In this document: one piece after another, positions 18,981 through 28,441 of the stretch
Layout: every line of letters begins with the position of its first letter
How positions within the stretch are numbered: the first letter of the stretch is position 1
Source of the DNA: an uncultured Anaeromyxobacter sp.
GTDB taxonomy: Bacteria > Myxococcota > Myxococcia > Myxococcales > Anaeromyxobacteraceae
Direction: 5' to 3'
Assembly (NCBI GenBank): GCA_903904005.1
Contig: CAIVAR010000155.1
Location: forward strand, 23,335-87,334
Length of the DNA stretch: 64,000 nt
Translations under genes and position numbers: made by a program
The notes under the pieces: model-generated
Told to the model about the DNA's origin: nothing
Databases searched by the model: none
The model's input: only the letters and a program-made list of their open reading frames with translations

Positions 18981-20975
18981 ATGACCGGATCAGCCAATTC
19001 GCCGGACCACACACCCCCACCGGGGGTGACGCCGACCGGCCCGGTCGGGCCCTGGGCCCGGGTTCGCGGGCTCTCGAAGCGGGGGGCCACCAGCCTCGCC
19101 AACCTCTTCGTGGTCGTGGTGCTGCTCTCCATGGTCGCGCTGCCGGTCGTCTCCTCGCTCTGGAGGCGCTTCACCGGGCAGTCGATCACGAGCGCCACCG
19201 TGCTCGTCCAGCACCTGACCCTCTGGGTGGGGTTCCTGGGGGCGCTCCTCGCCACCCGGTACGGCAAGCACCTCCACCTGACTACCCTCGACCTCTTCCC
19301 GGATGGCGCCGGCCGGCAGGCCGTCCAGGTCTTCACCCGATGGGTCGCGGCGGCGGTGACCGCCGTGCTGGCCTATGCGTCGGCCCGGCTCGTCCACGTC
19401 GAGAGCGAGGCGCGGATGGTGGTGGGGGGCATCCCCTTCTGGTGGAGCATGATGGTCATGCCGGTCACGCTCGCCGCCATGTCGCTCACCTTCGCGTGGA
19501 AGGTCGAGCCAGGGCCGCGGCGGAGGCTGCTCCAGATGGCCGGCCTCGCCGTCGTCTTCCTCACCTTCCTCTGGAGCGAGGCCGCCCTGCCCGACCCCGG
19601 GAGCTGGCCGCTCGATTCGCTGGGCGCCCCCGGCCGGGCCTTCGCCGGGATGGCCGCCGGGTTCGGCAAGCTGCTCGGCCCGCTCGCCACCCCGTCCGCC
19701 CTGGTCTGGACCTTCGGCGCGGCGGTGGCCCTCGCCTTCCTGCTCGGCGCGCCGGTCTTCGTGGGCATGGCCGGCATCGCCATGGTGCTCTTCGTGAAGG
19801 ATGCCACCCCGGTGGCGGCCGTCCCCACCCAGACCTTCACGCTGGTCTCCTCCCCCACGCTCGCCGCCATCCCCCTGCTCACCGTGGCCGGGTACGTGCT
19901 GGCCGAGGGGGGCGCTGCTCAGCGGCTGGTGCGCGCCTACCGCGGCCTCTTCGGCTGGATGCCGGGCGGGCTCGCGGTGATGACGGTGGTGGTGGCGGCC
20001 ATCTTCACCACCTTCACCGGCGCATCGGGGGTCACCATCCTGGCGCTGGGTGGGCTCCTGCTCCCCACGCTCCTCGAGGACGGCTACCCGGAGGGCTTCT
20101 CGGTGGGGCTGGTCACGGCCGCCGGGTCGCTGGGGCTGCTCTTCCCCCCTTCACTGCCCGTTATTCTGTACGGCGTGGTGGCGGGGACGGCCATCGAGGA
20201 CCTCTTCATCGGCGGGCTGGTGCCCGGCATCCTGATGATCGTGCTGGTGGCCGCCTACGGCGTCTGGATGGGGGTCCGCTTCAAGGCGCCGCGCCAGAAG
20301 TTCCTGCCCGGCGAGGCGTTCCGCTCCCTGTGGGGGGCCAAGTGGGACCTGGGGCTCCCCACCCTGGTGGTCGTGGTGGTCCTCACCGGCTTCGCCACCA
20401 TCGTGGAGGCCTCGGCCATCGCCGCCGCCTACGCGCTCCTCGTGGAGCTCGTGATCTTCCGGGACCTCAAGCCCTTCGGCCGGCTGCCGGGCGTGCTCCT
20501 CGACGCCGGGACGCTGGTGGGCAGCGTGCTCATCCTGCTCGGGGTGGCGCTCGGCCTCACCAGCTGGTTCGTCGATGCCGAGATCCCCACGCAGCTCGTG
20601 AACTGGATGACCGCCCACGTGAAGAGCCCCGCGCTCTTCCTCCTCATGCTCAACGTGGTGCTGCTCGTCCTCGGCAGCGTGCTCGAGATCTACTCGGCCA
20701 TCGTGGTGGTTGCGCCGCTGGTGGCGCCGCTCGGGGTGGCCTACGGCATCGACCCCATCCACCTCGGCGTGGTCTTCCTCGCCAACCTCGAGCTGGGCTT
20801 CCTGCTCCCGCCCATGGGCCTGAACCTCTTCCTCTCGGCCCAGCGGTTCGGCAAGCCCCTGCCCTTCGTCTACCGGAAGGCCTTCCCCTTCCTGGTGATC
20901 ATGTCGGCGGGCGTGCTGCTCGTGACCTACCTGGAGCCCATCACCACCGGCGTGGTCCGGCTGGTGAAGGGTTAG
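18981..20975 (+). CDS. TRAP transporter fused permease (DctQ-DctM)
   Basis: 664 residues, the size of a small-plus-large TRAP permease fusion. Residues about 35-200 hold the four-helix DctQ-like part (LTLWVGFLGALLATRYGKHLHL). From about 245 to the end is the 12-helix DctM-like part with ALAFLLGAPVFVGMAG, FTTFTGASGVTILALGGLLLPTL, GLLFPPSLPVILYGVVAGT and LELGFLLPPMGLNLFLS. It uses an ion gradient to import the ligand caught by DctP. The N-terminal 35 residues are Pro/Gly-rich and cytoplasmic. It is transcribed divergently from tatT-dctP, an uncommon arrangement since TRAP subunits are usually co-directional. Confidence 0.93.
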   Translation: MTGSANSPDHTPPPGVTPTGPVGPWARVRGLSKRGATSLANLFVVVVLLSMVALPVVSSLWRRFTGQSITSATVLVQHLTLWVGFLGALLATRYGKHLHLTTLDLFPDGAGRQAVQVFTRWVAAAVTAVLAYASARLVHVESEARMVVGGIPFWWSMMVMPVTLAAMSLTFAWKVEPGPRRRLLQMAGLAVVFLTFLWSEAALPDPGSWPLDSLGAPGRAFAGMAAGFGKLLGPLATPSALVWTFGAAVALAFLLGAPVFVGMAGIAMVLFVKDATPVAAVPTQTFTLVSSPTLAAIPLLTVAGYVLAEGGAAQRLVRAYRGLFGWMPGGLAVMTVVVAAIFTTFTGASGVTILALGGLLLPTLLEDGYPEGFSVGLVTAAGSLGLLFPPSLPVILYGVVAGTAIEDLFIGGLVPGILMIVLVAAYGVWMGVRFKAPRQKFLPGEAFRSLWGAKWDLGLPTLVVVVVLTGFATIVEASAIAAAYALLVELVIFRDLKPFGRLPGVLLDAGTLVGSVLILLGVALGLTSWFVDAEIPTQLVNWMTAHVKSPALFLLMLNVVLLVLGSVLEIYSAIVVVAPLVAPLGVAYGIDPIHLGVVFLANLELGFLLPPMGLNLFLSAQRFGKPLPFVYRKAFPFLVIMSAGVLLVTYLEPITTGVVRLVKG

Positions 20976-21664
20976 CGGGGACGCGGCCACCCCTCCCGCA
21001 GCACGAAGATGGCGAAGGTGATGGCCCAGGCCCCCACCACGTCGATCGAGTAGTGCAGGTGGGCGAGGAGCACCGACGCGGTCACCGCCAGGCTCGCGAG
21101 GAGCGCCACCGGCGCGAGCACCGGGCGCCCCCGCAGATAGAGCCAGAGCAGGAACGTGGTCGCCACGTGGCCGGAGAAGAAGAGGTCCTTGGTGAGGTAG
21201 GCGGCGATGGCGCCCCGGTCGAAGACGCCGAGCGGCGAGAGGAGCTCGGCGAAGGCCGTCCCAAAGTCTCGGCTGCCGATCCCGGGCCCGGCGTGGGCCG
21301 GGTCGGGGGCGCCGAGCCCGGTGAGCGCGATGGTGACACCGCGGGCGAGGGAGACGAGGCCGCCCGTGACCATGTAGCGGACCCAGCGGCGCGGCTCGGT
21401 CCAGAGCAGGACGGCGGCGAGCGGCAGGTAGACCGCGAGCCACACCCAGTAGTTGGCCCGGTCGATCCAGGGGACGTAGGGCAGCCGCTCCAGCAGCGCG
21501 TCGGGCAGCGTGGGGGCGGCCCGGAGCTCGCCCCACAGGGCCAGCGCCGTCATCCCGGCGTAGGCGGCGTAGCGGAAGGTGAGCGCGCCCAGGATCGCCG
21601 GCCACGCCGCCAGGACCGCGCGCAGACCGCCACGCCCGGGGAGCGCGCCCCCCCCGCCGGTCAC
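20972..21664 (-). CDS. PAP2_C/sphingomyelin-synthase-like membrane protein
   Basis: 230 residues with about six membrane segments. The catalytic triad pattern of the PAP2_C (sphingomyelin synthase-related) family is present: KDLFFSGHVATT with His166, and LLAHLHYSIDVVGAW with His204 and Asp208. Such enzymes move a phospho-head-group between lipids or remove it, at the outer face of the inner membrane. The bacterial substrate is unknown. The start is GTG at 21664, overlapping the tolC-like stop (GTGA), so it is the fourth gene of the RND efflux operon. Its tie to efflux is unexplained. It converges with dctQM over 4 bases. Confidence 0.75.
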   Translation of the reverse strand: MTGGGGALPGRGGLRAVLAAWPAILGALTFRYAAYAGMTALALWGELRAAPTLPDALLERLPYVPWIDRANYWVWLAVYLPLAAVLLWTEPRRWVRYMVTGGLVSLARGVTIALTGLGAPDPAHAGPGIGSRDFGTAFAELLSPLGVFDRGAIAAYLTKDLFFSGHVATTFLLWLYLRGRPVLAPVALLASLAVTASVLLAHLHYSIDVVGAWAITFAIFVLREGWPRPR

Positions 21665-23007
21665 GGGAACCGGCCGGCCGCCGAGAGCAGGTCGAGGTTC
21701 GCCTGCCGGACGGCGTCCTCGGCGATGACGGCGGTGGTGCCCGCGTCGCGGGCCCGCCGCTCGGCGTCGATGACCTCGAGGTTGCTCGTGGCCCCGGCCC
21801 GGTAGGCCTGGTTGGCGAGGTCGAGCGCGGCGACGGCGGTCTCGGCGCCGCTGCGGGCGGCGTCGTAGCCGGCGTAGGCGTACTTCATGGTCTCGAAGGA
21901 GAGGCGCACCTCGGAGCGGGCCTGCCGCACCAACCCCTGGAGCGACTCCTCGGCCTCCTGGAAGAGGGCGCCCCGCTCCTTCGCCTGGGCCGGACGCAGC
22001 CCGCCCTGGAAGATGGGGAAGGTGAGGAGGAACTGGGCCACCCAGCCCGAGGGCGGCGTGGGGTCGGTCGCGTTGGTCTGGACGTAGCCCTGGATCCCGC
22101 CGGTGATGACGGGGAGATAGTCGGACCAGCTGTCCTTCCAGACCGCGCGGGCGAGCTCCGCCTTCCCCGCCGACGCCTTCACGTCCTGCCGGTCCTTCAC
22201 GGCCTGCTCGGCCTGCTCGAGGTCCGGGTAGAACTTCACCGGCGGCACACCGGTGGTGTCGAGCGGCACCTTCGCGCCGCAGATGACCCCGAGCGCTTCA
22301 CGCCCCCGGGCGAGCAGCCCGTAGGCGGCCTGGAGCTGCACCTCGGCCGCCCAGCGCTCCTGCTCGGCCCGCTTCACGTCGAGCTCGTTGCCGACCCCGC
22401 CCTTGCGGCGGGCCACCGCGTAGTCCTGGTGGGCGCGGCCGACCTTCACCGCGCTCTCGCTGACGTCGATGGCGCGGTGGGCGGCCACGACGGTCAGGTA
22501 GGCTCGGGCGGCGGTGATGGCGACGGTGCGATTCACGTCGGCCTCGGAGAGATTCGCGACGTCGACCCCCTCGACCCCGTGGGCCCAGCCGTACCAGCGC
22601 GACGCCGCGACGAGCGGCATGGTGGCGTTGACGGTCCCCTGCATCGACTGGCCGGGCGTCACCAGGCGGCCGTTCAGGATCCGGTCGTGGTCGAGGATGG
22701 TCCAGGAGCCGCCCAGCACCACCAGCGGGAGCGCGGCGGCGCGGGCCTGCCCCATGAGTCCCTCGGCCCGGACGATCTCCTGGGCGGCGATGAGCGCGCT
22801 CGTGTTGAACGCGATGGCACGCTTCACCGCGTCCGCGAAGGTGACCGGCTCGGCCGGGGTGACCCGGGCGCGCAGGACCACGTCGGGGGCCGGGGCGAGC
22901 GCCACGGGGAGCTCGCCGGCGGCGAGCGAGGCCGTGGACGGGGACTGGGCCGCCGCGGCGAGCGGCAGCGCTGCGAAGGCGAGGAAGAGGAAGAGGAGCG
23001 GTCTCAC
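21661..23007 (-). CDS. TolC-family outer-membrane efflux protein
   Basis: 448 residues with a signal peptide (VRPLLFLFLAFAALPLAAAAQ). Two internally similar helical halves follow, as in TolC: TFADAVKRAIAFNTSALIAAQEIV at the start of the first and SGWVAQFLLTFPIFQGGLRPAQAKER in the second, ending with NQAYRAGATSNLEVIDAERRARDA. It forms the outer-membrane exit duct of the tripartite pump. The start GTG at 23007 overlaps the RND gene's stop (GTGA) and is in turn coupled to the PAP2-like gene. Order in the operon is MFP, RND, TolC, PAP2-like. Confidence 0.9.
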   Translation of the reverse strand: MRPLLFLFLAFAALPLAAAAQSPSTASLAAGELPVALAPAPDVVLRARVTPAEPVTFADAVKRAIAFNTSALIAAQEIVRAEGLMGQARAAALPLVVLGGSWTILDHDRILNGRLVTPGQSMQGTVNATMPLVAASRWYGWAHGVEGVDVANLSEADVNRTVAITAARAYLTVVAAHRAIDVSESAVKVGRAHQDYAVARRKGGVGNELDVKRAEQERWAAEVQLQAAYGLLARGREALGVICGAKVPLDTTGVPPVKFYPDLEQAEQAVKDRQDVKASAGKAELARAVWKDSWSDYLPVITGGIQGYVQTNATDPTPPSGWVAQFLLTFPIFQGGLRPAQAKERGALFQEAEESLQGLVRQARSEVRLSFETMKYAYAGYDAARSGAETAVAALDLANQAYRAGATSNLEVIDAERRARDAGTTAVIAEDAVRQANLDLLSAAGRFP

Positions 23008-26000
23008 GTGGCGGCCTCCGGGGAGCCCTCGTCGGGGTCGATCCCGTCGGCGCCGGTCGCCGGCTTCTCGAAGCGGGCGAGCAGCGTGTAGAGCGCCGGG
23101 ATGAGGAAGAGGGTGAAGAAGGTCGAGACGGTCAGCCCGCCGATGACGGCGCGTGCCAGCGGCATGTTGGTCTCGCTGCCCTCGCCGATGCCCATGGCCA
23201 TGGGCATGAGCCCGGCGATGGTGGCGATGGTGGTCATGAGGATGGGGCGGAGCCGGGTCTTGCCGGCCTGGATGGTGGCCTCGACGAGCGGGCTGCCGCG
23301 CTCGCGCAGGACGCGGGCGAAGTCGACGAGGAGCACGCCGTTCGACACCACGATGCCCACCATCATGATGATGCCCATGAAGCTGTTCACGTTGAGCGTG
23401 GTGCCGGTCATCCAGAGGGCGATGAACACGCCGCTCACCCCGAGGGGAACGGAGAACATGATGACGAGCGGGTCGAGCAGCGATTTGAACTGCGAGGCGA
23501 GGATCATGTAGACGAGCGCGAGCGCCATGAGGGCCGCGAAGCGCAGGCTCCCGAAGGCCTCGCGCTGCGCCTGGGTCTGTCCGGAGAGCTGAACCGAGAA
23601 GCCCTCGGGTGGCGGGACCTCGTCCAGCACCCGCTCCACCGCTGCGCTGGCCGCGCCCAGGTCCACCCCGGGGCCGGTGTTGGCGGTGAGGTCGACGACG
23701 CGCTGCAGGTACTTCCGGTTCACCTGGACCGGGCCGGCCGAGCGCTTCACCTGGGCCACGTTGGCGAGCGGGAGCACCGTGCCGTCGGAGGCCTTCACGA
23801 GCACGTCCTTCAGGTCGGCCACCTCGTTGCGCCCGTCGTCGGAGAGCCGGACGTTGATGAAGTACTGGTTTCCCGTCTTCGGATCGGTGAAGGGCACCGG
23901 GGCGAACTGGGTGTTGCCCACCAGGCTGGCGAGCACGGTCTGGGCCACCTGCTGCTCGCTGACGCCGAGCATTCCGGCCTTCTCGCGGTCCACCACCACG
24001 TCGAGCTGGGGGTAGTTCTCCTCGCGGGAGACCTGGAGGTCGGTGAGCAGGGTTCGCCCGTCCGGGGTGGCCAGCGCGCGCAGCCGGGGCAGGAGCCGCT
24101 TCGCGTAGGCGCTCCCCGCCTCGAGGTCGTAGCCGACGATCTCGATGTCGATGGGGGCCGCGGCGCCGAAGTTGAGGATCCGCTTCACGATGCCGCCCAC
24201 GAAGAAGTAGGACTGCACGCCCGGGATGGCGTCGCGCAGCGCGACGCGAACCTTGTCGGCGGCCTCCTCGTCGGTCACGGAGCGACGGGTGTGGGGAACG
24301 AGGTAGGTCTGCACCTGGCCAGCGTGCGGGCCGGTGTTGCCGCTGAAGAGCGCGCCGCGCCCCTGCGGCAGCCCCACCGTGGAGATGACCGTGCTGGCGA
24401 TCGGGCCGCCGTCGTCGGCCTTCAGCGACGCGAGCGCGTCCCGGATGGTCTGCTCGATGCGCTTGGTCACGTCCTCGGTGCGCTCCACCCGGGTCCCCAC
24501 CGGCCCCTTGAAGTTGATCCGGATCTGGCTCTCGTCGCTGGGCGGGAAGAACTCGGTCCCGACCCGGGTCACCAGCGCCATCGAGGCCACGAAGAAGACC
24601 AGGATGGAGACGATGACCTTGCCCCGGTTCCGCAGCACCCAGCCGAGCGAGCGGGCGTAGGCCTCGTCCATCCGGTTGAGCTGGCGGGTGATGCGGCGGG
24701 CGAACCCCTCCTCGCCCATGCGGTGGCCGCCCCGGTCCAGGTACTTGAGGCAGAGAATGGGGGTCACCGTCCGGGAGACGAAGAAGCTCATCATGAGCGC
24801 GAAGGCGATGGTGAGCGCGAGCGGGATGAAGAGGTTGCGGGCCACGCCGGTGAGGAAGACCACCGGGAAGAAGACCACGATGGTGGTGATGGTGGAGACG
24901 AAGATGGGCATCGCCACCTCCTGGGCGGCGGCCAGCACGGCGCTCCTCCGGTCTCCCCCCATCTCGAGGTGGCGGTGGATGTTCTCCAGCTCCACGATCG
25001 AGTCGTCGACGAGCCGCCCCACGCCCAGGGCCAGCCCACCCAGGGTGAAGACGTTGAGGGTCTGCCCGGAGAAGTAGAGGAGCACGAAGGTGGCCACGAT
25101 GGAGACCGGGATGGCCACCGCGATGATCCCGGTGGCCGACCAGCTGGCCAGGAAGACCAGGATGACCAGGATGGCGAGTCCGCTCCCCCACAGCGCCTCG
25201 TGCTCGAGCGAGGAGATGGCGGCCCGGATGTAGGCCGACTGGTCGAATGAGACCGTCAGCTTCACGCTGGGCGGGATGCCGCGCAGGGTGGGAAGGGTCT
25301 TGCGGAGCTGGTCGACCACGTCGACCGTGTTGGCGCCGGGCTGCTTCTGCACGCGGAAGTAGACGCCCCGCGCCCCGTTCACGCGCGCGATCTCGGTCTG
25401 GTCGGACGTGCCGTCGATCACCTGGGCCACGTCGGAGATGCGCACCGGGGCCACCCGGTCGTTGCCGGCCCCCCGTCCGGCCGGACGGACGACCACGTCG
25501 CGCAGCGGCCGGGCCGAGCCGATCTGGGTGTTGGAGAAGACGTTGTAGTCCCGGTCCCCGGCCCGGAGCGTCCCGCTGGGGAGCAGCAGGTTCGAGGCCC
25601 GCACCGTGTTCACCACGTCGAGCACGGTGAGCCCGCGGGAGCGCAGCGCGTCGTTGGCAAGCAGCACCTGGATCTCGCGAATCTTGCCGCCGCCGATGGG
25701 GGCGCTGGCCACCCCCTTGATGCGTTCGAGCTGGGGCTCCACGACGTTGTAGCCGAGGTCGTAGAGCTCCCGCTCGTCGAGCCCCTCTGCGCTCATGGAG
25801 ACGAAGGCCACCGGGATGTTGGAGACGTCGAACTTGACGATGAAGGGCTGGTCGATGCCGGGGGGGAGCGTGTTCAGGATCTGCGCCACCCGCTGCTGGA
25901 CCTCGAACTGCGCGTTGTCGAGGTTGACGCCGTACTGGAACCACACCGTGACCGCGGAGAACCCCTGCTTGGAGACGCTCTCCACCCGGTCCACGCCGGG

Positions 26001-26222
26001 TGCAGCCGAGACGGCGCGCTCGATGGGGACGGTGATGGACTTCTCCACGTCGCCCGGGCCGGCCCCCGTGTAGAAGGTGGCCACCTGGATCTGCGGGATG
26101 TCGATGTTGGGGAAGAGGTCGACCGGGAGCCGCGTCAGCGCCACCCACCCGAGGGCGAGCGTCATGAGCGACATCATCAGGATGAAGATGGGGTTGCGGA
26201 GCGCGAGCCGTGTCAGCCACAT
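23004..26222 (-). CDS. RND efflux pump inner-membrane transporter (AcrB/HAE1 type)
   Basis: 1072 residues with 12 membrane segments in the 1+5 then 1+5 pattern and two large periplasmic loops. It exports hydrophobic or amphiphilic compounds with proton influx. It begins MWLTRLALRNPIFILMMSL. The proton-relay aspartates lie in LGVGRLVDDSIVELEN (TM4). LVYMILASQFKSLLDPLVIM and NGVLLVDFARVLRERG mark the second half. The start ATG at 26222 is 4 bases after the adaptor stop. The DD pair and lack of Cus-type methionines place it in the drug/solvent group, not the metal group. The substrate is unknown. Confidence 0.94.
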   Translation of the reverse strand: MWLTRLALRNPIFILMMSLMTLALGWVALTRLPVDLFPNIDIPQIQVATFYTGAGPGDVEKSITVPIERAVSAAPGVDRVESVSKQGFSAVTVWFQYGVNLDNAQFEVQQRVAQILNTLPPGIDQPFIVKFDVSNIPVAFVSMSAEGLDERELYDLGYNVVEPQLERIKGVASAPIGGGKIREIQVLLANDALRSRGLTVLDVVNTVRASNLLLPSGTLRAGDRDYNVFSNTQIGSARPLRDVVVRPAGRGAGNDRVAPVRISDVAQVIDGTSDQTEIARVNGARGVYFRVQKQPGANTVDVVDQLRKTLPTLRGIPPSVKLTVSFDQSAYIRAAISSLEHEALWGSGLAILVILVFLASWSATGIIAVAIPVSIVATFVLLYFSGQTLNVFTLGGLALGVGRLVDDSIVELENIHRHLEMGGDRRSAVLAAAQEVAMPIFVSTITTIVVFFPVVFLTGVARNLFIPLALTIAFALMMSFFVSRTVTPILCLKYLDRGGHRMGEEGFARRITRQLNRMDEAYARSLGWVLRNRGKVIVSILVFFVASMALVTRVGTEFFPPSDESQIRINFKGPVGTRVERTEDVTKRIEQTIRDALASLKADDGGPIASTVISTVGLPQGRGALFSGNTGPHAGQVQTYLVPHTRRSVTDEEAADKVRVALRDAIPGVQSYFFVGGIVKRILNFGAAAPIDIEIVGYDLEAGSAYAKRLLPRLRALATPDGRTLLTDLQVSREENYPQLDVVVDREKAGMLGVSEQQVAQTVLASLVGNTQFAPVPFTDPKTGNQYFINVRLSDDGRNEVADLKDVLVKASDGTVLPLANVAQVKRSAGPVQVNRKYLQRVVDLTANTGPGVDLGAASAAVERVLDEVPPPEGFSVQLSGQTQAQREAFGSLRFAALMALALVYMILASQFKSLLDPLVIMFSVPLGVSGVFIALWMTGTTLNVNSFMGIIMMVGIVVSNGVLLVDFARVLRERGSPLVEATIQAGKTRLRPILMTTIATIAGLMPMAMGIGEGSETNMPLARAVIGGLTVSTFFTLFLIPALYTLLARFEKPATGADGIDPDEGSPEAAT

Positions 26223-26226
26223 GGCT

Positions 26227-27318
26227 TCACTTCCCCGCGCCGGCGGCCGGCACCGGCTTGCCGGTGAAGGGGTCGGTGCCGCGAACCGGGCGGACGGCCG
26301 CGCCGTCGGCGAGGGTGTCGGTTCCGGCGGTGACGACCTCGTCCCCCGCCTTCAGCCCACCCGTGATCTCGAACCAGTTCCCGCCGTCGACGCCGATCTT
26401 CACCTCGACCCGCTTCACCTTCTCGCCGTCGACGAGGAAGGTGTAGTAGCGGCCGTCGGAGATCTGGACCGCGCCGACCGGGACCACCACCGCCGCGGGA
26501 TGCACCGAGGTCACCAGCGTGCCGCGCCCGTACATGCCGGGCCGCAGCTCCCCGGGGTTCACGAGGTGGACCTCGGCGTCGACGGTGCGGGCCACCGGGT
26601 CGTAGGCCGGTGAGAGGCGCACCACCTGGCCGGTGTAGCGCTTGCCGGGAAGCGCGTCGAACTCGGCGCTGGCGGCCTGCCCCAGCCGGACGGTGGGCGC
26701 GTCCCGCTCGTTGACGGGCACGAACACCCGCAGCACGTCGCTGCGCTGCACGGTGAGGATGGTGCCGTTCCCGGCGTTGGGGCCGACCAGCACGCCCGGG
26801 TCGAGGCGGCGCTGGGAGACCACCCCGTCGATGGGCGACTCGATCTTGGTCTCGCCCAGCCGGGTGGACACGGCCTGCAGGTTGGCCTGGGCCGCGGCGA
26901 AGGCGCTCTGGTTGTTCTGCAGCTCCTGCTGCGAGACCACGCCGGAGGGGGCGAGCAGCTCGGCCCGCGCCTTGTTGGCCTTGGCGTTCTCGAAGGCCAC
27001 CCGCGCCGACTCCATCAGGTCGGGGAGGTCGGAGGGCCGGACGACGGCGAGCAGCTGCCCCTTCTTCACCACGTCGCCGCGGTCGACCAGCACGGCGTCG
27101 AGGTAGCCGAGCGTCTTCGCCCCCACGTCGGCCTGGAAGAGCGGCCGGAGATCGACCGGGGCGCGGATCTCCACCTGGACGTCCCGGACGTCGACGGGGG
27201 CCACGGTGACCGCGGGCGGCGGCCGCTGCCGAGGGGCCGAGGATCCACCCTTGCAGGCGGCGACAGAGAGGAGCAGCGCGACCGCAAGGGGTCGCGCCAC
27301 CCGATGCGGGAGGGGCAT
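26227..27318 (-). CDS. RND efflux membrane-fusion (adaptor) lipoprotein
   Basis: 363 residues. The signal peptide ends in the lipobox SVAACK, so it is anchored in the inner membrane and bridges the RND pump and TolC. It shows the barrel-sandwich halves AKTLGYLDAVLVDRGDVVKKGQLLAVV and ESPIDGVVSQRRLDPGVLVG, a helical hairpin between them, then the beta-barrel region (GQAASAEFDALPGKRYTGQV) and a membrane-proximal domain. The start is ATG at 27318, with TATTCC 7 bases upstream and no Shine-Dalgarno site. A start 12 codons earlier is less likely because it would precede the signal peptide. It is the first gene of the efflux operon. Confidence 0.92.
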   Translation of the reverse strand: MPLPHRVARPLAVALLLSVAACKGGSSAPRQRPPPAVTVAPVDVRDVQVEIRAPVDLRPLFQADVGAKTLGYLDAVLVDRGDVVKKGQLLAVVRPSDLPDLMESARVAFENAKANKARAELLAPSGVVSQQELQNNQSAFAAAQANLQAVSTRLGETKIESPIDGVVSQRRLDPGVLVGPNAGNGTILTVQRSDVLRVFVPVNERDAPTVRLGQAASAEFDALPGKRYTGQVVRLSPAYDPVARTVDAEVHLVNPGELRPGMYGRGTLVTSVHPAAVVVPVGAVQISDGRYYTFLVDGEKVKRVEVKIGVDGGNWFEITGGLKAGDEVVTAGTDTLADGAAVRPVRGTDPFTGKPVPAAGAGK

Positions 27319-27325
27319 GCGGGCA

Positions 27326-27331
27326 GGAATA
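27326..27331 (-). promoter_or_regulatory. -10-like element before the RND efflux operon
   Basis: TATTCC lies 7 bases before the ATG at 27318 on the minus strand. It has the leaderless spacing, with a mismatch at the last base. Confidence 0.3.
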
Positions 27332-27381
27332 GCCGCCCACCCGGGGAAAGACAAGGATGGCCCGGGCAGGGCAACGCTTCT

Positions 27382-28272
27382 TCACACGGTGGCGGGTGGG
27401 TCCTCCGGCGCCACGTCGGCCGCCACGTCGGCCAGCCCCTCCGGCGCCGCTCCCCAGAGCTCGCGCACCAGCTTCGGACGCACCCCCGCCGCGGCGAGCA
27501 GGGCCTCGAGCCGCCCCCGGGCCCCGCGGGATTCGCCGTGGATCTTCCGGCCCAGGATGAGCTCGTTCTTGAGGGAGTGCTCCCACCCGGCGAGCTCGGT
27601 CACGGTGACCTGGTAGCCGAGCGCCTCGAGCGCCAGCGCGCGGATCACGTTGGTGAGGTGGGAGCCCAGCTCGCGCCGGTGCCAGGGGTGGCGGTGCATC
27701 TCGCCGAGGGCCGGGTCGGTGCCGCTGCCGGCGGCGAGCTGCCGGGCCACCTCGGCCTGGCAGCAGGGGACCAGGGCCACGTGGTCGGCGCCGTGGCGCG
27801 CGGCCAGCACGATGGCGTCGTCGGTGGCGGTGTCGCAGGCGTGGAGGGCGGTGACGAGATTCACCCTCGGTGGAACGGGCGCACCGGACACGTCGGTGGC
27901 GAGGAAGCGCATGCGATCGTAGCCCAGCCGGGAGGCCCGCTCCGCGGCGGCCTTCGCCAGCTCGGGGCGCGACTCGATGCCGAGGAGGGTGCCCTTCCCG
28001 GCCGGGCCCACGCAGAGCTCGTAGAGGATGAACCCCAGGTAGCCCTTGCCCGAGCCGCAGTCGACGACCACCGGGTCGCCGAAGCGGCCGAGGACGTCGT
28101 CGAGGGCGGGCGCGAGCAGCCGCACCAGGTGGTTCACCTGCTTCAGCTTGCGCAGGCTGTCGGCGTTGAGGTTCCCCTCGCGGGTGAGGAGGTGCAGCTC
28201 CTGGAGGAGGGCCTTCGAGCTTCCGGGGAGGAGCTCGCGGGCGACCTGATCGCCCTTCACGTTGCGGCGCAT
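27382..28272 (-). CDS. SAM-dependent methyltransferase (Methyltransf_32 / METTL25-like)
   Basis: 296 residues. The SAM-binding site is VVDCGSGKGYLGFILYE. It is followed by LHACDTATDDAI and VALVPCCQAEVARQL, the hallmark blocks of the Methyltransf_32 group that includes METTL25 and some tRNA methyltransferases. The N-terminal helix LNADSLRKLKQVNHLVRLL matches the same family. It is expected to be cytoplasmic, and its RNA or protein substrate is not known. The ATG at 28272 has TAGACT exactly 6 bases upstream and no Shine-Dalgarno site. It lies alone between the RND and Cus operons, with both neighbours on the same strand. Confidence 0.8.
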   Translation of the reverse strand: MRRNVKGDQVARELLPGSSKALLQELHLLTREGNLNADSLRKLKQVNHLVRLLAPALDDVLGRFGDPVVVDCGSGKGYLGFILYELCVGPAGKGTLLGIESRPELAKAAAERASRLGYDRMRFLATDVSGAPVPPRVNLVTALHACDTATDDAIVLAARHGADHVALVPCCQAEVARQLAAGSGTDPALGEMHRHPWHRRELGSHLTNVIRALALEALGYQVTVTELAGWEHSLKNELILGRKIHGESRGARGRLEALLAAAGVRPKLVRELWGAAPEGLADVAADVAPEDPPATV

Positions 28273-28278
28273 GCGGGG

Positions 28279-28284
28279 AGTCTA
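28279..28284 (-). promoter_or_regulatory. -10-like element before the METTL25-like gene
   Basis: TAGACT sits 6 bases before the ATG on the minus strand, the same sequence and spacing as before rpe (13777-13782). Confidence 0.5.
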
Positions 28285-28289
28285 GCAGC

Positions 28290-28310
28290 GCCCCCTGCCC
28301 AGCAGGGGGC
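28290..28310 (-). terminator. Strong hairpin after the Cus operon
   Basis: GCCCCCTG/CAGGGGGC forms a perfect 8-bp stem with a 5-base loop, 130 bases beyond the end of the cusA-like gene and just upstream of the -10-like element of the METTL25-like gene. No T-run follows on either strand. It could stop read-through from the Cus operon. A second, weaker dyad lies at 28361-28381. The rest of the 169-base gap holds nothing else I recognise. Confidence 0.4.
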
Positions 28311-28441
28311 CGGGACGACGCGTGACCGGGACTCCGGTTCGAGTGAAATCAACGACTTCGCCGGTTCATCCGGTGAACTGGAGGTGGCCGTCGGCGCGGA
28401 CACGTCGCCGCGCAGGACGACCTGCGGACGCCTTGCGCCGC

